Notes: a model not told the origin generated them from the letters alone. 64,000 bases of DNA from Megaleporinus macrocephalus (GCA_021613375.1 CM038711.1:21319723-21383722), one strand, 5' to 3'; shown: positions 26,162 through 41,800, counted from the stretch's first letter. Program-made: numbers and translations.

Positions 26162-29100
26162 GTGTAACTGAGTGAGTGAGTGACTGAGCTGATCAGCTTC
26201 ACAAATACCCCCGGTATGCTTAGCAGGCACTTGTCAACGATTAATCTTATTATAGCATGCAGGGGTTACTTCTCTCATTTGTTACCTCTTGACAGTTGTA
26301 CTGTGTGCAGTTCTCACTTGATATAAGATTGCCTGCAAAAGCATGGACATTCCTGTGTTTTATAAAGTGCCGAGGACAGGAATGAGGGCCAAGCAAAGGC
26401 TCTTGTTGACTCAACATAAAAGACAATCGATGATGTTATTTCGGAATATAAGAACATGTCCTATTTTATAATGAATCGTTTTATCTGTTTTAAGGTATTG
26501 TTTAAAGCTAGCCAGAAAAGAATGTTTAGAAGCGATTACCTCGTAATGCCTTAAACTCTGTTATTTAGTAATTACATGGTGAACAATACAAACTGCCTCA
26601 GTTATTCCTAAACAAAAACTTAAACAATTTTGCCCAGAACTTTGAGTACTATATGTATTCAACATTTCACAAATCCCTGTTCTGCATCCATTAAAACAGG
26701 ACTAAGCTCTAGGCCTGAGCGATAAACGATAATCGTCTCCAAAATTATCGCGATAAACAATATTATCGTGCTATGAAACAAACAGCCTCACTGAGGCGCA
26801 TTGAGACGCTTTTAACTGAAATGCGACAAAACCAATTGAACTGGTTTTGCGTTATATAGAGTGCAGCGCTGCACTATGTGTGACTTTTAAGGCTGAGTAT
26901 ACTTTAGCAGCAGAGTGCAACTTGTGCAGGACTCAAGTTGTAGCATTTACTTCATGCTGTTTACGTTGGTGCATGAGAATTCTCAAAAACTTCTCCAAGT
27001 TACAAAAACTGGTGCATTGGTTCCTTCTTCTGTACGTTCCCTTCTACATTGTCTCAGCCCACACAAAAGCAGAACTGATCTTATACATTGACATTGCAAT
27101 CTATCGTATAAAAAGATTTTTACCAATAACTCATGCTGTCAAACCATCAACATGTAGTACCCCGTTAGTGTTTTGTTTGTTTGGTTTGTTAGGTTTTCAT
27201 TTTTTGGTCACTAGACTATAACCCAGCTGGTTTATGCAGTTTGGTATAGAATAATGTGTGAAAGTCAAACTCTTTCTTTCCTTGATAACAAATGATAACA
27301 ACTTCTTAAAGCATTTATTGAAATATCACAGTATAAACATTATTTGTACTAAAATATAAAGTAGAGATGGAAGGATCGATTGGCTATGTATCGGTTTCGA
27401 TCGATTTTTTAATCAAAATATGCAATCAATGATTGGCCGATATTTCTTTAATTGAGCCGATCGATGGCGTTAAACAAATGAGCCTAATTTCTGTATTTCT
27501 AGCTAGCGTTTTATCCCGGAAGAGGAGAATCCCCTCCCTGCAATTCCTGTCTGAACCGCTAGGTGGAAATACATATCCTTTCATTTTCGTCAGACTGACT
27601 AAAGCAGCGACGTCGCAGAAAAGAAATGCGCTGAAAGTAAGCATGTCCGTCTGGTAGATGTTTACCGCACGTGACCGGCTCATCCAGGACTTTTTTTCAT
27701 GAGTAAAATCAGCGTGTCTTGTTGAGGAACCAAGACAAAGACATTTAACACTACTAATCAGATACGACGCAGCTGAATACAGTGAGTATCAGCAAACAGC
27801 AGAGCTAGCACGCGCAGCTAGCACAAATCTAATAACCCAGAATAGATAATAACCCAGTGCAGACCAGATCTGACCGGTACGAACGGTACAGCAGCAGCAA
27901 TTCAAGATCTACATTTAATGATTACAGATTGTCATTTAAAATAACCCAGAGTCTGCGTTTAATGACAGTTTTTACTGCATTTATTTAATTAGCTTTTTTC
28001 GCTTTAAATTAAGGGTCTAAATGTAATGATTGAAGTATTGGGGATATTTGTTTGATTTACTTTATTTACTGCTAATTTTGTTAAAAATATGATGCTGTTT
28101 CACATGAGCTCGTTAAAAATGGTAATAAACCAGTTTCAACCATGTTTCATGACTTGCTTGCGCTAAAATAACAACATGTAGCCTACCGTGGCGTATACCC
28201 GCCCTCAATCGGTATCGGCTATTGGCAGATCGTGCTGAACGGTGATCAGCGATCGGAATCGGCCTTAAAAACACTGATCGGCCCATCTCTTAATATAAAG
28301 TATTAAATGAATGAAAGTATAAAAAGTACTTTCTCCTCTGATCTATTGTCACGTCTTTGTGACTGTGGTTTTTATATGATTTGAGGAGCCGTGGACATCT
28401 GTGTATATCTTAAGAGTCAGAACGTCACAGTCCGAGAATGATTTGGGCACTGGCAACACTGCTATGTCTGATCCACACCCACCACTGCAACACCAACTTG
28501 CCACTACTTCATCTGAGCTGAGAACAAAGCCCCTACCCTAATGTAGCCTATTCTGTGGTGGTCCTGTGGGGGTCCTAAACGTGCATCTGTATGGTCAGTG
28601 GAGCACATAAAATGGAGATTGGGGGTAAATACAAGGAGGTGTACTTAATGAAGTAACTGGTTTTACATAGAATACATAGTGTCACAGGTTCTAATATTTT
28701 AATGTGTTTTATTGTTACCTCCTTCCTCTCTGTCATTTTAAAATAACATGTTTTAGCTAAGTTACTTCAGTGCATCCTCCAGCAGCTTTAGAAATAGCAC
28801 CTGCAAAGCATAAAACAGTATGCAAATCCAGGCCGAACCCTTTTCTGTCTGCAACTAAACTACCTAATTTTTACTTAAATTACTTTTATTATTTATATTG
28901 TGTATACTGTACTGTTTATTCAGTACAGCCTTGCTCTCCCTTTCCTGCTGTAACCCCATGAATTTCCCCACAGTGGGACTAATAAAGGATTATCTTAAGG
29001 TGAAGATATTCATAGAGAAAATTCAGGTAAGTTGAGTTAAGTTCTGTAAATCCCCTTCAGTCAGTCAGTCAGTCAGTCAGTCAGTCAGATGGTTAGTTAC

Positions 29101-32100
29101 CCAGACAGATCCATGAGGTGCTTCCTACCTAAAAAAGTAGTGGGCTCAAAACTGAGCTCAAAATAATGGTGGGGGTGCGTCCCCCGCCTTATTACACCTG
29201 TTAAGGCTGTCGACAGGATGTACAGTCATTTCTCTGTTGCTTGGTATGGTGCTTTTTGCTCCTTGTTACAAGTGCCAGTGAGCCTGCCACTGTTCTCTGT
29301 TTATGTAAGTGCTCCTTGCGGGGGCCTGTTTGAATGTCGGAGTCATGTTTCCTTTAGGCAGGCAGGGGGAATAAAGGAATGACCGAATAAAATGATTCAC
29401 TCACTTTACTTTTAGACTATCCTGCCATTGCTGTTCTTGCTGTTTATTTATTTAACACATACACATGTATGTGTGTGTGTATATTTTTGAGAGAAAAAAA
29501 TAACAGCACATATTTATCTTAGTCATACACCGGGTGGGGAATCAGCCCAAGTTCCATCAGCAGAAGGCTTAGTTCGGGTACAATGTATGATTAAATCTTC
29601 ACATAATCTCCTGACAGTTTGTGTATATGTTTTTTAACTGCCATAGTATATGTTTGGAAATGAGAAAGCTCCTCTTTGTCCTATGTGAAGAGCTACAAGC
29701 TTATTTGCCAAACGGACTGATTCTTTTTTTTTCCCTATTTTACTCAGGAAGCTCCTAGTTCTTCACCCCTAACTTTTATTGCTCTTGTTCCTTTTGGAAT
29801 TTTAACATGAGATTTGTCTTCTTTTCTCTTTGATTTGGGCTTGATTATTTTGCCTCTGCTGAACTTGTCTTGTTCCTCTGGCATCAAATTTCAGGACACA
29901 GCTTTGGTCAGTTTTTCTCACTGACTGATTACTGATGGTCAGTACCTTGAGCGTCCCTCAGCCCTACACACACTACTGGTATTTGATAGATGTGTAATTT
30001 GACAATGCTGGTTAACTGTAGCCAGCCACAGAGTTCCTCTTAGTCACAATGTTGTTCATCAGATGAACAGTTGCTTTCCATCCTCTGTTCTCTTACAAAC
30101 CCCTTGCATTTAGTACTGATGTAGAGGCATTACACTGCTAACATGCAGGTCAGCGTGCTCAGTATCTGAGATGAGGACTTTGATGGAGGGGGATGGATGA
30201 CAGATGGTATTTGGCATTGGGAGATTTCATGGGGGTGGTCTGGAGGGATTGTGGGACTGCTTGCTTGCCTGGTTGGAACCTCCTCTCGTCCCCTCAGGGC
30301 ACTTGCCCCCCTCCCCCTTCATCCTGGCCACACGCTCACTTAAACCTCCTCTGGCCTATATTTCTGCAGAGACACTGTATACATTTCCCATCTTAATTTC
30401 ACTCTCCGCTCATCACAACATTTTACAGCTATTCATGGGAAATGTGTCCAGTGAATGTCTTAAAATGTTGGACTGTTTTGCAGTGGAGTTAATTGGGTTA
30501 TTGAGGACGAAAGTCAATGTTGTAAGTACATAAAGACACAGTGCTGTTACTTTAAATATGCATGTATTCTTATTTATTATGGCGTGTTTTGAGGTATGTT
30601 AAATGAGTCTCTGTAGCTGATCTACATTCCTCTGCTCTCCTGTTTGTCTGCCTGATAGATTCAGCGACCTCACATTTGGGTTAAGAGACAGGAACTGCGG
30701 AAGTCCTTGGCCCACAAAGCAAGCTCTGTGTCGATCTAATTGAAAGGCTCCTTGTGAGAGGCTGAAGACACTCAGAGCACAGAAAAACACTCGCTGACAC
30801 ACAAAAGCCTTACTCATGGCTTAACCTTTTCATTCTAAATAAAATGTCTGTGGATTCCTGCTGTAGCAAGAGCAGATTTTGAGGTTTCTAGGGAGGTTTC
30901 CACACAAGTTTCTGAAAGTGTTTCTCTCTCCACCCACAGTATAGACTAGACTCCTGCTGGCATTTCTCTTGCTGTGACATTTAAATTAAGTCACCTTTTC
31001 CTTCATCAGTTCTTCCAGCTCTGTTTGAGAAATTGCAACGAGTGTACTTAGTGCGTTTTTTTCCAGACTTTTCAGAATTTCTAAGACTGCAAAATACAGA
31101 CATCAAATGCAGTGTTTTAAAGATGTTGGATATGACAGTATGACAAGTAGTGTGCCTCTGATGGGATATGCAGCATATACACTATAATATATAATGTATT
31201 ATATATGAGGAGTTACAATGTATTTATTTTTTTTCTGAGATAACGGCGGTATTAATTATTAAGCATTGTGCGTGTAGTAATTTGATCTCTTCTGTCGTCA
31301 CAACTGTTAACAACTTGGTGAGGAAACTTATCTTGGTAACAATACAAATTCAATTTATCATACAGCTCAAGTGTTTTTTTGATGTAGAGGTCGACTGCTG
31401 AAATACATCAGGCCTTGTATGTATCAACATAGACTCATAAACATAATGTTCTTCTTTTATGTCCCAACCCTGTGCTAGAGTATGAAATAAAATCTCCTTC
31501 TAGTCCTGTCTTAGCTTGGGACATTAGACCATGCACTAACAGTTTATGGTCTTCAGACTCAGATTTCTCTTAGTCATTGAACCCCGTTTACTAACTGAAA
31601 AACCTCCTAGAAGCTGATACTGCTTGGATTATGTGTGATGCAGCGGAAGGATTTATGTTCACCAACTGTGGAAGGATTTATGTTCACCAAAAGAACTCCC
31701 AAAAACATGCAGCAGTGCAACAGAGAGAATTGCCTAATTAGCTTCATGAGCTAAAACAGATGAGACATGACTGGCTCTATTTAAAAACAGTGGAAACCAA
31801 AGAGTGCGAAGTATAGTCCTTTTATCCAGTTATATCTTGTGCAGACTACTTCAAAATGAGTCTCGAGATGAGCTTGCTGCAAAAAGCCACTGTTTATTAG
31901 CTAGTCTAGTCCCTCCTGTACTGGGGCCTGTTTTCTCTGCTCCTCTCTATACCCCCTAACTCTGTTTAGCAGCATGCCTGAACCCTCGGCCGTGCCAGTG
32001 CATGCCTGTAAAGGTTAATGCTAATAATAACAAAGACCTGGCTGATGGTGGTAAATGCAGGCCAGAAGCGGAGTCCCAGTGACAATGTGGGCCCTAGAGG

Positions 32101-35100
32101 ATACCCAGATGGCCCCAGGAGCACCGGCACTCCTCCCTAGTCTTCTCCACAGCCTCTGGTCATCACTTTAGAAAACCAGTTGAAGTGTTTGTCTATAGGA
32201 TTATAACAACATTTTGTGCTTTTGCAAGTCTTTAATGTCCATTAGTAGCCTATGATGTTCCGCGATCCCACACCATGTAATCCGGCATGGTTGGATGTCA
32301 TGTTGCGTTTTTTCTTGTGGATCACCCGTATGTCAATCAAATGCATAATAACTTCAAATAACTTGTTTACATTTAATTATTTAGCTGTTCAGAATGATTT
32401 TGATGAGGAGTGTTTTGATTGTTGCCCATTTTGGGTCCGTCGCATTGGGTCCGTTATATGCATACATACAATTTTCAAATCTGTTTTCTAATGATGTCTT
32501 TCGTTGCTATCTGCCACAATCTTATGTGTTTTTGATGTAATTCAACAGCGTATAAATCTGAGGTGGATTAAAGGATGACCTCATTAGTTTTAACATCAGA
32601 TGACCAACATGTGAGTTTTGCTCAGCCTGTGACGTAGAAGTAGAGTCCTTAACACTAATCAAGAACCATCTTCTTTCTCCTTGCCTTTTTTAGTAGTTTG
32701 TTTAGTTGAGAAGGCCATCTTTTAGCAGCAGCTCACAGAATGAGTGTGAGCCCTGGAAAAACAAAATGGAATAGAAGAAAAAGGAGCACAGCCTCTGTGA
32801 TTAATTCAGGGATTTATAAAAGCTCACTGAGAAGCATCAGATGGCTCTGGTTATCAAAGCCAAAGTTCTGTATAACACACCACGCATACATTTCACACCT
32901 GTTCTATATCTATTTACTCTTACTGACTCGCTGTCTCTCACTGGCTCTCTCTATTTCTCTGTGTTTACTTGCTCCTTCACAGTTGATTGTAAAAGTAACA
33001 GTACTATGCTTTTAATTTACTGAGACTCTGCCCTGTCACACACTGTTTAATGTCTAAATACTAAAACTTGTGCTGTCCGTGAATCTGAAAGCCATATATT
33101 GCTAAGCAGTGAATTAAGCACCGTTGCCATGACACACCAAACTGGGTGGGATGCCGAATAGATTGTTGGCATTTTATCATGAGATTGTACTCATTCCTTT
33201 CTGTAGTGTTTGATAAAGATATGGATTCATCATGTAGAGTGGTTGTCCCCACAAACTAATAAATGCTTGAATATGTCTTGTAAGCAGCAAATGAAGGAAA
33301 TGTCACCTGCATTATGTTGTTTAGTCCACATATTAAATGTGCATTAGCAAGCTATGCTGATTACCTCTTATCGAGTAGCGCTGCAGTTTTTGTTGCACAT
33401 CAATAAAATGCTTCTGTACAGCTTTCAGTAAAATACCTTTCATAATTTTGATTTCTCAGTGGCAGCATGAATCACATCTGAGGTTAATGCGGCTGAGAAG
33501 CTCACTTATGGCGCTGTGCATGTCTTGTTTGTGTCTTGTTGACTGGTTGAACTGTGCTTTCCTTCTCTAGCCAGACATACACTGCAATTTCTTTAGTGAC
33601 CCACAGTGTGTGTTTATACTATAGTGTATGGACAAAGCCCACAGTTTAAATACACTCACGCTATACGAAAACACTTGATCCATCCTGTGTGAAACACACC
33701 CTCTACAGACAGACATCTACGAATATTATCAATGATTAACAAAACAATGATTTCAAAACAGTGTGTTGTTCGCCAAAGTACCAAACAAACACGCTGAGAA
33801 ATTGAGCCGCTTTGCTAATAATGTGCACTAAAACTAAAACAGGCTGTGATGTTCGTGGTAGAACAGTGTGGTTTCTGTACGGTCTATTTTATAAAGAGGG
33901 TTTTAAAAAAATCACGTGTTAACATTTATACCACGCGATTCGTAAATTATGTCTATTTTGCTAGCTTACGTGTCATCACATGAGAATTTGCTAGGGTGAA
34001 TTGTTTAGTGAGCTTTTTTTTGTTTTGTTTTTTGGCCTTTTGTCCAAATGTCACATAGTCAGAGACACCGAACTCAATGTCAGCCTGTTTATTAGGTTGT
34101 AGGGTTGTAATGATTAACCCAAACCATGATTCAAATTGATTCTCAGTACTGGGTCCACAATTTGGTATTTTTTAAATATCTTGGACAAGATTTGAATGTA
34201 TGAAAATAAATACTATAATTTTGTTGCTGCTTAATAAAACTATTGTTAAAAGTTGCATTAGAAGGCATTATTAATTATTAATGCATTCTCCGTGATGCAT
34301 TCCTGCACCCTCATGATGCACATTGTCACAGTTTCGCATTGCAATATCATTATTTCATGATGCTATGTTACACTCCTATTAACATAGAAACATAGACTAG
34401 GTTTACATCACATATCAGGTATCAGAATACCTTTAGTTTAAAACAACAGTAGGAAGCATTGCTGTAGATGGTAGCACTGATAATGAAAGGCAATCATATT
34501 TATCTATAGAACAGTTAGTACTTATTACAGTTAGCTGTTAGTAAGCTCTTTAGCATACAGTAAGTGACCACAGTTGAGATACACACATGGTGTATTTATG
34601 TGTGTGAGTCTGGGTGAGAGAAAGAGTAAGCATGAGTGAGCATTTGCTGGCTGGTCTTTTCCTTCTTTGGTGAGGTAGTGGCGCTTAGCAAGCAGTAGCC
34701 TCGGGGATGCTTGTAGCTCTTAGCTCTGTTCCTCCCACTCTCGGTCCTGCTCTTCACTCTTTTTCCTGCTCTTAATATGGATACCCTCAATAGCCCCATA
34801 GCACACTGCCTTTCCTGCACACCGTACATTTGTTATACAGTAAACGGCTAGTAAATTTCATGTTATTCCGATTTGAGTCCAGTGTGATCATATTGCTGTT
34901 AGATTTTGTGATTGACACACTTGTCAAGACAGTGTATATTTAGACCAGTTGGCCTCATGTTTGACCAAGTAAAGCCTTGATTTGTTAGAACACTAATCAT
35001 GACATGGTACTGGGGCGGTGACTGTAATTGGTCAGACAGCTCTGGGTTTTATAGTTGCAGAGACAGTATTAAAATAATGTTTAACAAACAATACATTGTT

Positions 35101-35813
35101 CTGCTCTTGTCTGATGGTGCTCACGGTAAGCGGAGTCTGGCTTTTTGATATTCTTCTGTTTAAGAGAAGTCTTTGTGCTTATGTTCCAGATTGAAATACA
35201 ATATCATTTTTGCATGTTGTAGTGAGCCAAGATGATAGAGAGAGGAAAAGAAAAAAAAGAGCGGTGGCTGTGAAGTCACATTGATTCATGGTTTAGTGTG
35301 GGCGGGAAGATGGAAAGCTGGCCTTTTGCCGTTCCTGCTGAGCAGACCAGCTGGTCTTAACACCGAGTCTAACTGGACACTGGGCCTAATCGATCCCATC
35401 TGGAGAAGTGCTAACCTGCTCTCTGCGTGGGTGTATGTATGAGTTGTATGTGTGGGGATATTAAGGGCTGTCTGTATGTCTTCAATTAACATTGTGCTTC
35501 ATGGGTACCTGGCACTCAATCATTAACTTTTCCATCCACCTATATTGACCACTTTCTCTTGTGCTGTGTCTCCCTCCATAGGCTCGAAGGAAGGAGGTGT
35601 TCCTGCAGGAGCGCTATGGCCATTTCAGCCTGACTGACCCATTTCTGGCTCTGCAGAGGGACTATGAGTCCGGAGCAGGGCCGAAGGAGCGCCGACCTGT
35701 CAGTGCCAGCCCCATCACAGTACTGGAGGCTGTTATGGCTCACTGCCGCAAGATGCAGGAAAGGATGTCTGCACAGTTAGCAGCCGCCGAGAGCAGGCAG
35801 AAGAGGGTATGGC

Positions 35814-35847
<34 letters not shown>

Positions 35848-38800
35848 TTGCTTATGTATAAGTTCTGAGAAAAAGCTCACTTAAAAATCAAACCCTCAGT
35901 CATCCATTTTCCAATTTCCAGCTACAAAAGCTATCATGCACAGTTGACTTATTTTGCAGAAAATTGCATAGAAACCCCAACAACTAAATATAAGTCTTTT
36001 TCTTTATTTATTGTACCCTCCATTTTCTGAAAACTTGTTTTTGTTTTGTTTTTTTTATAAAAAAAAAACTGTTAAAATATTTTGCTCCAAAATTTACTCT
36101 TTAAAGTTGGTTGCAGTTTTTCCCCTTATAATCCAGGTAATCTCAAACACATTCACTGTCTCACCTGGTGTGTGTTTGGAGTCCTATGTTCCTTAAAAAT
36201 TCCTTTATTGTTTTTGCTTAGTTTTCTTGACTGTCCCCTTACTTATGCTGTAGTATTTGTCTACATCTAATGTTCTCACAAACATCTCCTGAATAATGAA
36301 TAACATGAATAATGTGTGTGTGGTTTACCAGTGTGAGGGTTTGTGTGGTGTAATGTGATTACATTTAGCTCTCCTGCCGGGTGTGTGCTTGTTCTGTCCC
36401 TGTGTAAAATGTGTGTTTTGTGTGTATGTGTGTGTATGTAATTTTTTTAAAATCAGATTTTCTATACTATGTGCCTGTTTTTCACATTTGCCTTTTTACA
36501 GATATTCATGTCATTCTGGTAGCCCAACCTGCTGCTGATAACGTCAGATGGACCACAGAACAGATTTTTGTTATGGTGGAATTATTGGATTACATTTTGG
36601 ATTTATTATATATTTATATTTAATTATAAGCTAATGAAAGTTAAAATATGAATAATAAAATAGTAATTATGCTAATGGAGGCTAGCATGGCAACATATAA
36701 TAAAGTGCTTGTATTCCTGTAAAACTCAGTGTAACTAGGTATAAAACACCAGTAAGTGTACGTTACACTACTGTGCAAAAGTCATAGGCACCTAAGCTCA
36801 TAACTCAAAACTCTTTACCTTGGCAATTAATGTCTTTTCACCAGTAAAACACATACATCATTAGAACGGATGTTAATAAGCATAAATACAATCAAAAGTA
36901 GCATCTTATTTTAAAAGAAGTAGATAATATCTTGCGCGCCAGCTTGAAAAACAAAATTCCAGATTTCTCCTGGACGCCTCAGACATTGCATAAAAATGTT
37001 CAGTTCTTTCACAAGCAATCTTAATTTAGCTTAACAAAGTACTGAGCAGCAGGTATTAGATGATGACTGCAAATAATACTGTGTTGCCACAAGGAGAGGG
37101 TTAAATAAACACACTGAGCATATGAAAACTTCCTTTGTAGAAAAATAGCATTTTTAATATAACATCCCGCATATTGTTTGCATGCTTACGACTTATTTGT
37201 GCACATTTTGATAATATATGCAGTAACATTTGAGAACAGATGTGCAAATATTTGATCGTTTGTTGTTCAGTTGCATAGTGAAAACCCACACTTTACTGAT
37301 TAACCAAGCACAGGAGCAGATGAAACTGGGTACAGAAAGCTGAGCCACCCATTACCATAATACTGAGCTGTATATAGATATGTAGATATGATTGTAGCAT
37401 GGTGACGTATAATGTGTATGACACCATTATTTCGTTATTATGATCTCATATTTATGATTTTATTTTCTAATAATAATACCATATAATACTTATAACTTAC
37501 TGTCTCATAATAATAACTTATTAAAGTATTACATGTGACCTTTTTCCACTGGTGAAAATGGGCTTCCATAGTTTTCTTACAGCCTTGCAATATGCAAAGA
37601 TGCTTGTAGTTGTAATATATGCAGCATGTGACGCTGTATTTATTTATTTATTTATTTTCAGTTTGCTAAACAAAGTTAGTTAGATTTCTATTTAGTCAGA
37701 AAAGGAAAATATAAAAGTCTATTTTGGCTGCACATGAGCAGTAAATGGTGCACAAAAATGTTACCTGTTTTATCTTAAGTTCCTACGTTTTCTGACTTTA
37801 AAGGTTGTCTTTGAAGTAGCAGTAGATTAGGCTAGTTAGAGTTGCGGGCAGGGAGAGTGAGAGGTGAGTAATCGTGAGAAGAAGGGGAGGCGGAGCACCA
37901 GGCCCTGAAAGCCAATTTGCTGTATAACACATCCACCCTCACAACACCTGTTCAGCTGCAGGTTAATCTAAGCTACATGATCCATATTAACATGATGAAC
38001 TGGTCACACCCACACCCTCATCACCTCACACCACCAGCACTTCCAGACTCCCGATAAAACAGGAGAATAAATGTACCGAAACAAAAAACACCTAACAAGC
38101 TAACGCCGATCCAGCCTTCAGGGAGATCAGCTCTTAAGAAAGCCTGTATCCAAAGACAGGGAGCTCTGATTGGAAATGGGGAACTAATTCGTCTACTCTA
38201 GATGTATGAGCTTACCACCGTGGGTTCTGAGTACAATGACCCACTTCAGACTTCAAACCCACTCCTCATGTATAAAACAGGCCATCTACATGTCTTGAGT
38301 GGGTGCTGCTGGATTTAGGTGTAGTTGGTTTAGCCAACACAACTCTGGGGGAGACTCTTGTCTAGTCGAGGCATGTCAGTTGATATTTGATGCCACTGAC
38401 TTCCAGCACGGCCTCCTCTCTGAAACTGAGAAGACTAGATTCTCTCTCTCCCAAGAATAACCATTCACACTCGGTTGTTATGGTGACAGTGTTCTGGCTC
38501 CATAGCTGGTTAACTTTGATGCACTCGTTTACCAGAGCGAAAGGTGTATGATATGACTAATAGCTCTCATTACAATGACGTTGCTTTTGCTGGGACTGTG
38601 GCTTTAAATGAAATGTGTCTGCTTATGTGATTTTTCTGGCTGTTCAGTTGAGACAGTTTTTGTTCGTTGTCACATTTTTCCTGGGAGAGTGTTCAAATAT
38701 TCATGAGCGGAGGAGAGCCGCTGTCTTAGATAGCCTGTATCATATTTAAGCAGAGAATAGCTATGAGTGTATGCTGCCAAAACGAATGGTCATTGGATGA

Positions 38801-41800
38801 TGGAGTAATGCAATCATGAGGAATACAGGCCAAAGACTTTAATGGTCTGATTACTCTTCTGGCTGCTAAAGTAGACAGACTTCTCATAAGGCCATTTTTC
38901 TTGTTTTGGTTGAATAAAGTGACCAATTATTTTAGTTTAGTGCTAGTTTTTTATTCTAGTTTAGTTTCTGGTTCTATAGCTAATCTATCATCTTTGCATG
39001 TCCAAGTACCTTAAAAAAGTATGATCTGTAATTACATACAACTTTAAAGCTGACAATTTTCATCATACAAAATCAAATATTACAGTTAAGTTTCTAAATC
39101 TTACGTGTATATGGCTCTGCATGCACATTTATATGATGATAAACGGCAGCAATCTTGATTCTGACTCTTACTGTCACATTTAATTGAAATGAATTTACTA
39201 GGTGATGAATTAACTTGTCATAGGCATTTTTATCCTGAAAGTAGGTGAAGTTTTATTTTCGTGTCTGTTTTATGTGCTTCAGTTGAGTCATTCAGTCATA
39301 GAACATGATGAGATATATTTGGGGCCCTACATTTTTCATTGTTGCATGTACCAAATTTCTGTGCTTTTAAAAGTTGTGACCAGACAGTCCTTAGGTCAGG
39401 AAATGATTCAGAAATTAAATGCTGAGAGGGACGTGGTGGTGTCATCTTATGAAGGCAACACAGTTTTACCTCAGTATATATCAGTTAACTTAGCTGAGCC
39501 AAGTCAAACAATTTATCAAGGGAGCACTCATTCTAGTAGCTCAGATATTCACTTGTTAGCAATGCTACCTCAGTTATGACAGGCTTACTTTGTTTTGTGT
39601 ATGTTTCCGTCAGTACTGTCTGACTGGCATCTGTCTACAGAAAGACTTCCAAGAGTTCTTTGAACCCTCTTGAAATCTTCTGGCCTACAGTGGTTTTTGA
39701 ACACACATGAATGTTTCTCCTGACGTTTAATAGTCAATTTTTCTCAAAAATGTTAGTTATTGATTTTTTTTAATAGTTTTTTTTTTCTCGTTTTAGTATA
39801 ATTTTCTGCTGTATGTATAAGTGTGAGTATGTGTGTGCCTGATGGTATGTTGTACTGCTGCTGTGCCTAGCTGGAGATGGAGAAGCTGCAGCTGCAGAGT
39901 CTGGAACAGGAGCACCGCAAGCTATCGGCGCAGCTGAAGGACGAACGGGAGAAGAATAAGCACGTGGTGATGATGCTGGTACGTGAGTGCAAGCAGCTAG
40001 CAGCACGTGTAATGGAAGAGAGTCAGCGCTTTGAGGAACTCTCGTCACGCTCTGAGCAAGAGGGCCGCTCTTCGGGTCGTCTTGAGGAGGAGCTGGCAGG
40101 CGAGCGACGACGCAGCCAGCAGATGGAGGCTGAGATGGAGAAGCAGCTGGCTGAGTTTGACACAGAACGGGAGCAGCTGCGGGCACGGCTGAGCCGTGAG
40201 GAGACCCGTGCCGCTGAGCTACGAGCAGAAAGCGACAGTCTGCGGCAGCAGGTAGAGCAGCTCAGGACTGAGCGGGGAAAAGATGCCCCACCACTGCCCC
40301 AACCCTCAATGTCAGTCAAACCCAAGAGCACAGCGTCAGTGGCTGTGGGCACAGAGGCAGCAAGCTGCAAGGCAGCTGCCTCCCAGACAGACCTGATTCC
40401 AGATCATGAGGCGCCCAAGAAGGTGCCGCTGACTATCCCCGTCAAGCCAACAGGCGCCAGCTACGCTAGCATGAACCTACCCAAATCCTCCACCACAGGG
40501 AGGGGGCTGCACCACGGAACCTCTCAGGCAGAGAATGGAGGGGAGGGCCAGACAGCGCAGAACACAGCTCATGGTTTACACTCACCTGGCGGTGCTGCCA
40601 CCCTGCCCACAGGTGTGAGCCCCCGTGTTCAGGCAGCCCGCTACAAATTCCAGCCCTCAGCTTCAGAGCACGACCAAAATGGCATGGCTGGTCAGGGTCC
40701 CCCATCCCGAGACCTGTCCCCCACCAACCGAGACAACTTTGCCGCCAAGCAGCAGGCACGCCACACAGTAACACAGGTTCTTTCGCGCTTCACAAGTCCA
40801 CCAGCAGGGGGTCCCTCCGCGGCCCTTAGGCCTGGTCTGTCCCATTCTGCTTCAGAGGGGGGACCCTTTGCTGGGCGCCTTGGTCACCCACAGATCGGCA
40901 TCAAGTCGCCTACGGTGGCGCGTATCGACAGGGGCAATCCCCCTCCCATCCCACCAAAAAAACCGGGACTTTCTCAAACGCCGTCTCCTCCTCACCCACC
41001 GATCAAAGTGGTGGGAGAGGCCAGCAGATCCCCGGGGGTCGGACTGGGTGTGGGGCCTGCCAAGTCGGCTGCTACCCCACAGCTTCCACCCAAGCCCTCC
41101 CTGGACTTGGGGGCTGCGGTCCCAGCCTTGACTGCGTCTCAGGTGGGTGCGCCATGCGCTTCCAGGCAACGGGGGGCGCTGCCGGCTACAGCATGCGTGG
41201 ATTGTCCCCCTGTCATCACCACCACCACCATCGCTGCCATTGTCAGTAGCCCCTGCGTAAACCCTGCTAGTGTTCCATCCCATAGCCCCCAGCACCCGGG
41301 CAGCCCCCTGGCAGCAGCATCAGGTAAACGGGTGCTCAGCTTCGCCACTCTCCCTCTCACTGCCTCTGCTCTCTCCTGCACTACTGTCTTTCCACTAGGG
41401 TTGGGCGACGTTTTAAATTTCCCAATAGGGCTACATAACGTTCATATTTTAAAAAAAAAAAACGATGCTTGATGCTCCGCCAAAAAAAGAAAAGTGTTGA
41501 CCGTAGACCTGATTTGGCGCTTTTAGAGTCTGCATTTTATAATTTGACCACACAGCAGAGTAGATTAATGTCCTGAAGCACCTGCCGATGCTGCTTTAAA
41601 AGAAACCTTTTAGTGCAGTTTCTTTAACAGTCATGACTGCATTCCTCCCATCTCAGACTGTAACATTTATACTTGATGCTCTTTCAGATGCATAATAAAC
41701 ATAATATATAATGAATGAGTCAAAATAATGGATGACTTCTTTAGCACTGTTAAATGTGCTTATGCAGTGAAATAGCAAAGTAGTCATTCACTGCCTCAGT

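Larger units (their letters stand above)
17828..35581 (+). other. CTTNBP2 intron 2, about 17.8 kb
   Basis: The longest intron. Apart from the repeats listed separately I see no gene; open frames of up to 126 codons (for example 18765-19145 and 26847-27221) have random composition. Confidence 0.75.
35807..39870 (+). other. CTTNBP2 intron 3
   Basis: GTATGG to TGCCTAG, 4.1 kb. A GT run, a possible DNA-element fragment and random frames, one of 101 codons at 39274-39579. No gene recognised. Confidence 0.75.

Noticed and set aside
26847..27221. A 124-codon + strand frame in intron 2
   Set aside because: It overlaps the GATAAACGATAA repeat region and lacks any domain.
29058..29088. CAGT units as a possible CRISPR-like array
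   Set aside because: Simple tetranucleotide microsatellite without spacers in a vertebrate intron.
39274..39579. A 101-codon + strand frame just before exon 4
   Set aside because: No splice context, no family resemblance, and AT-rich codon use unlike the real exons nearby.
40852..41295. A 147-codon - strand frame opposite exon 4
   Set aside because: Shadow of the GC-rich coding strand of CTTNBP2; no independent signal.
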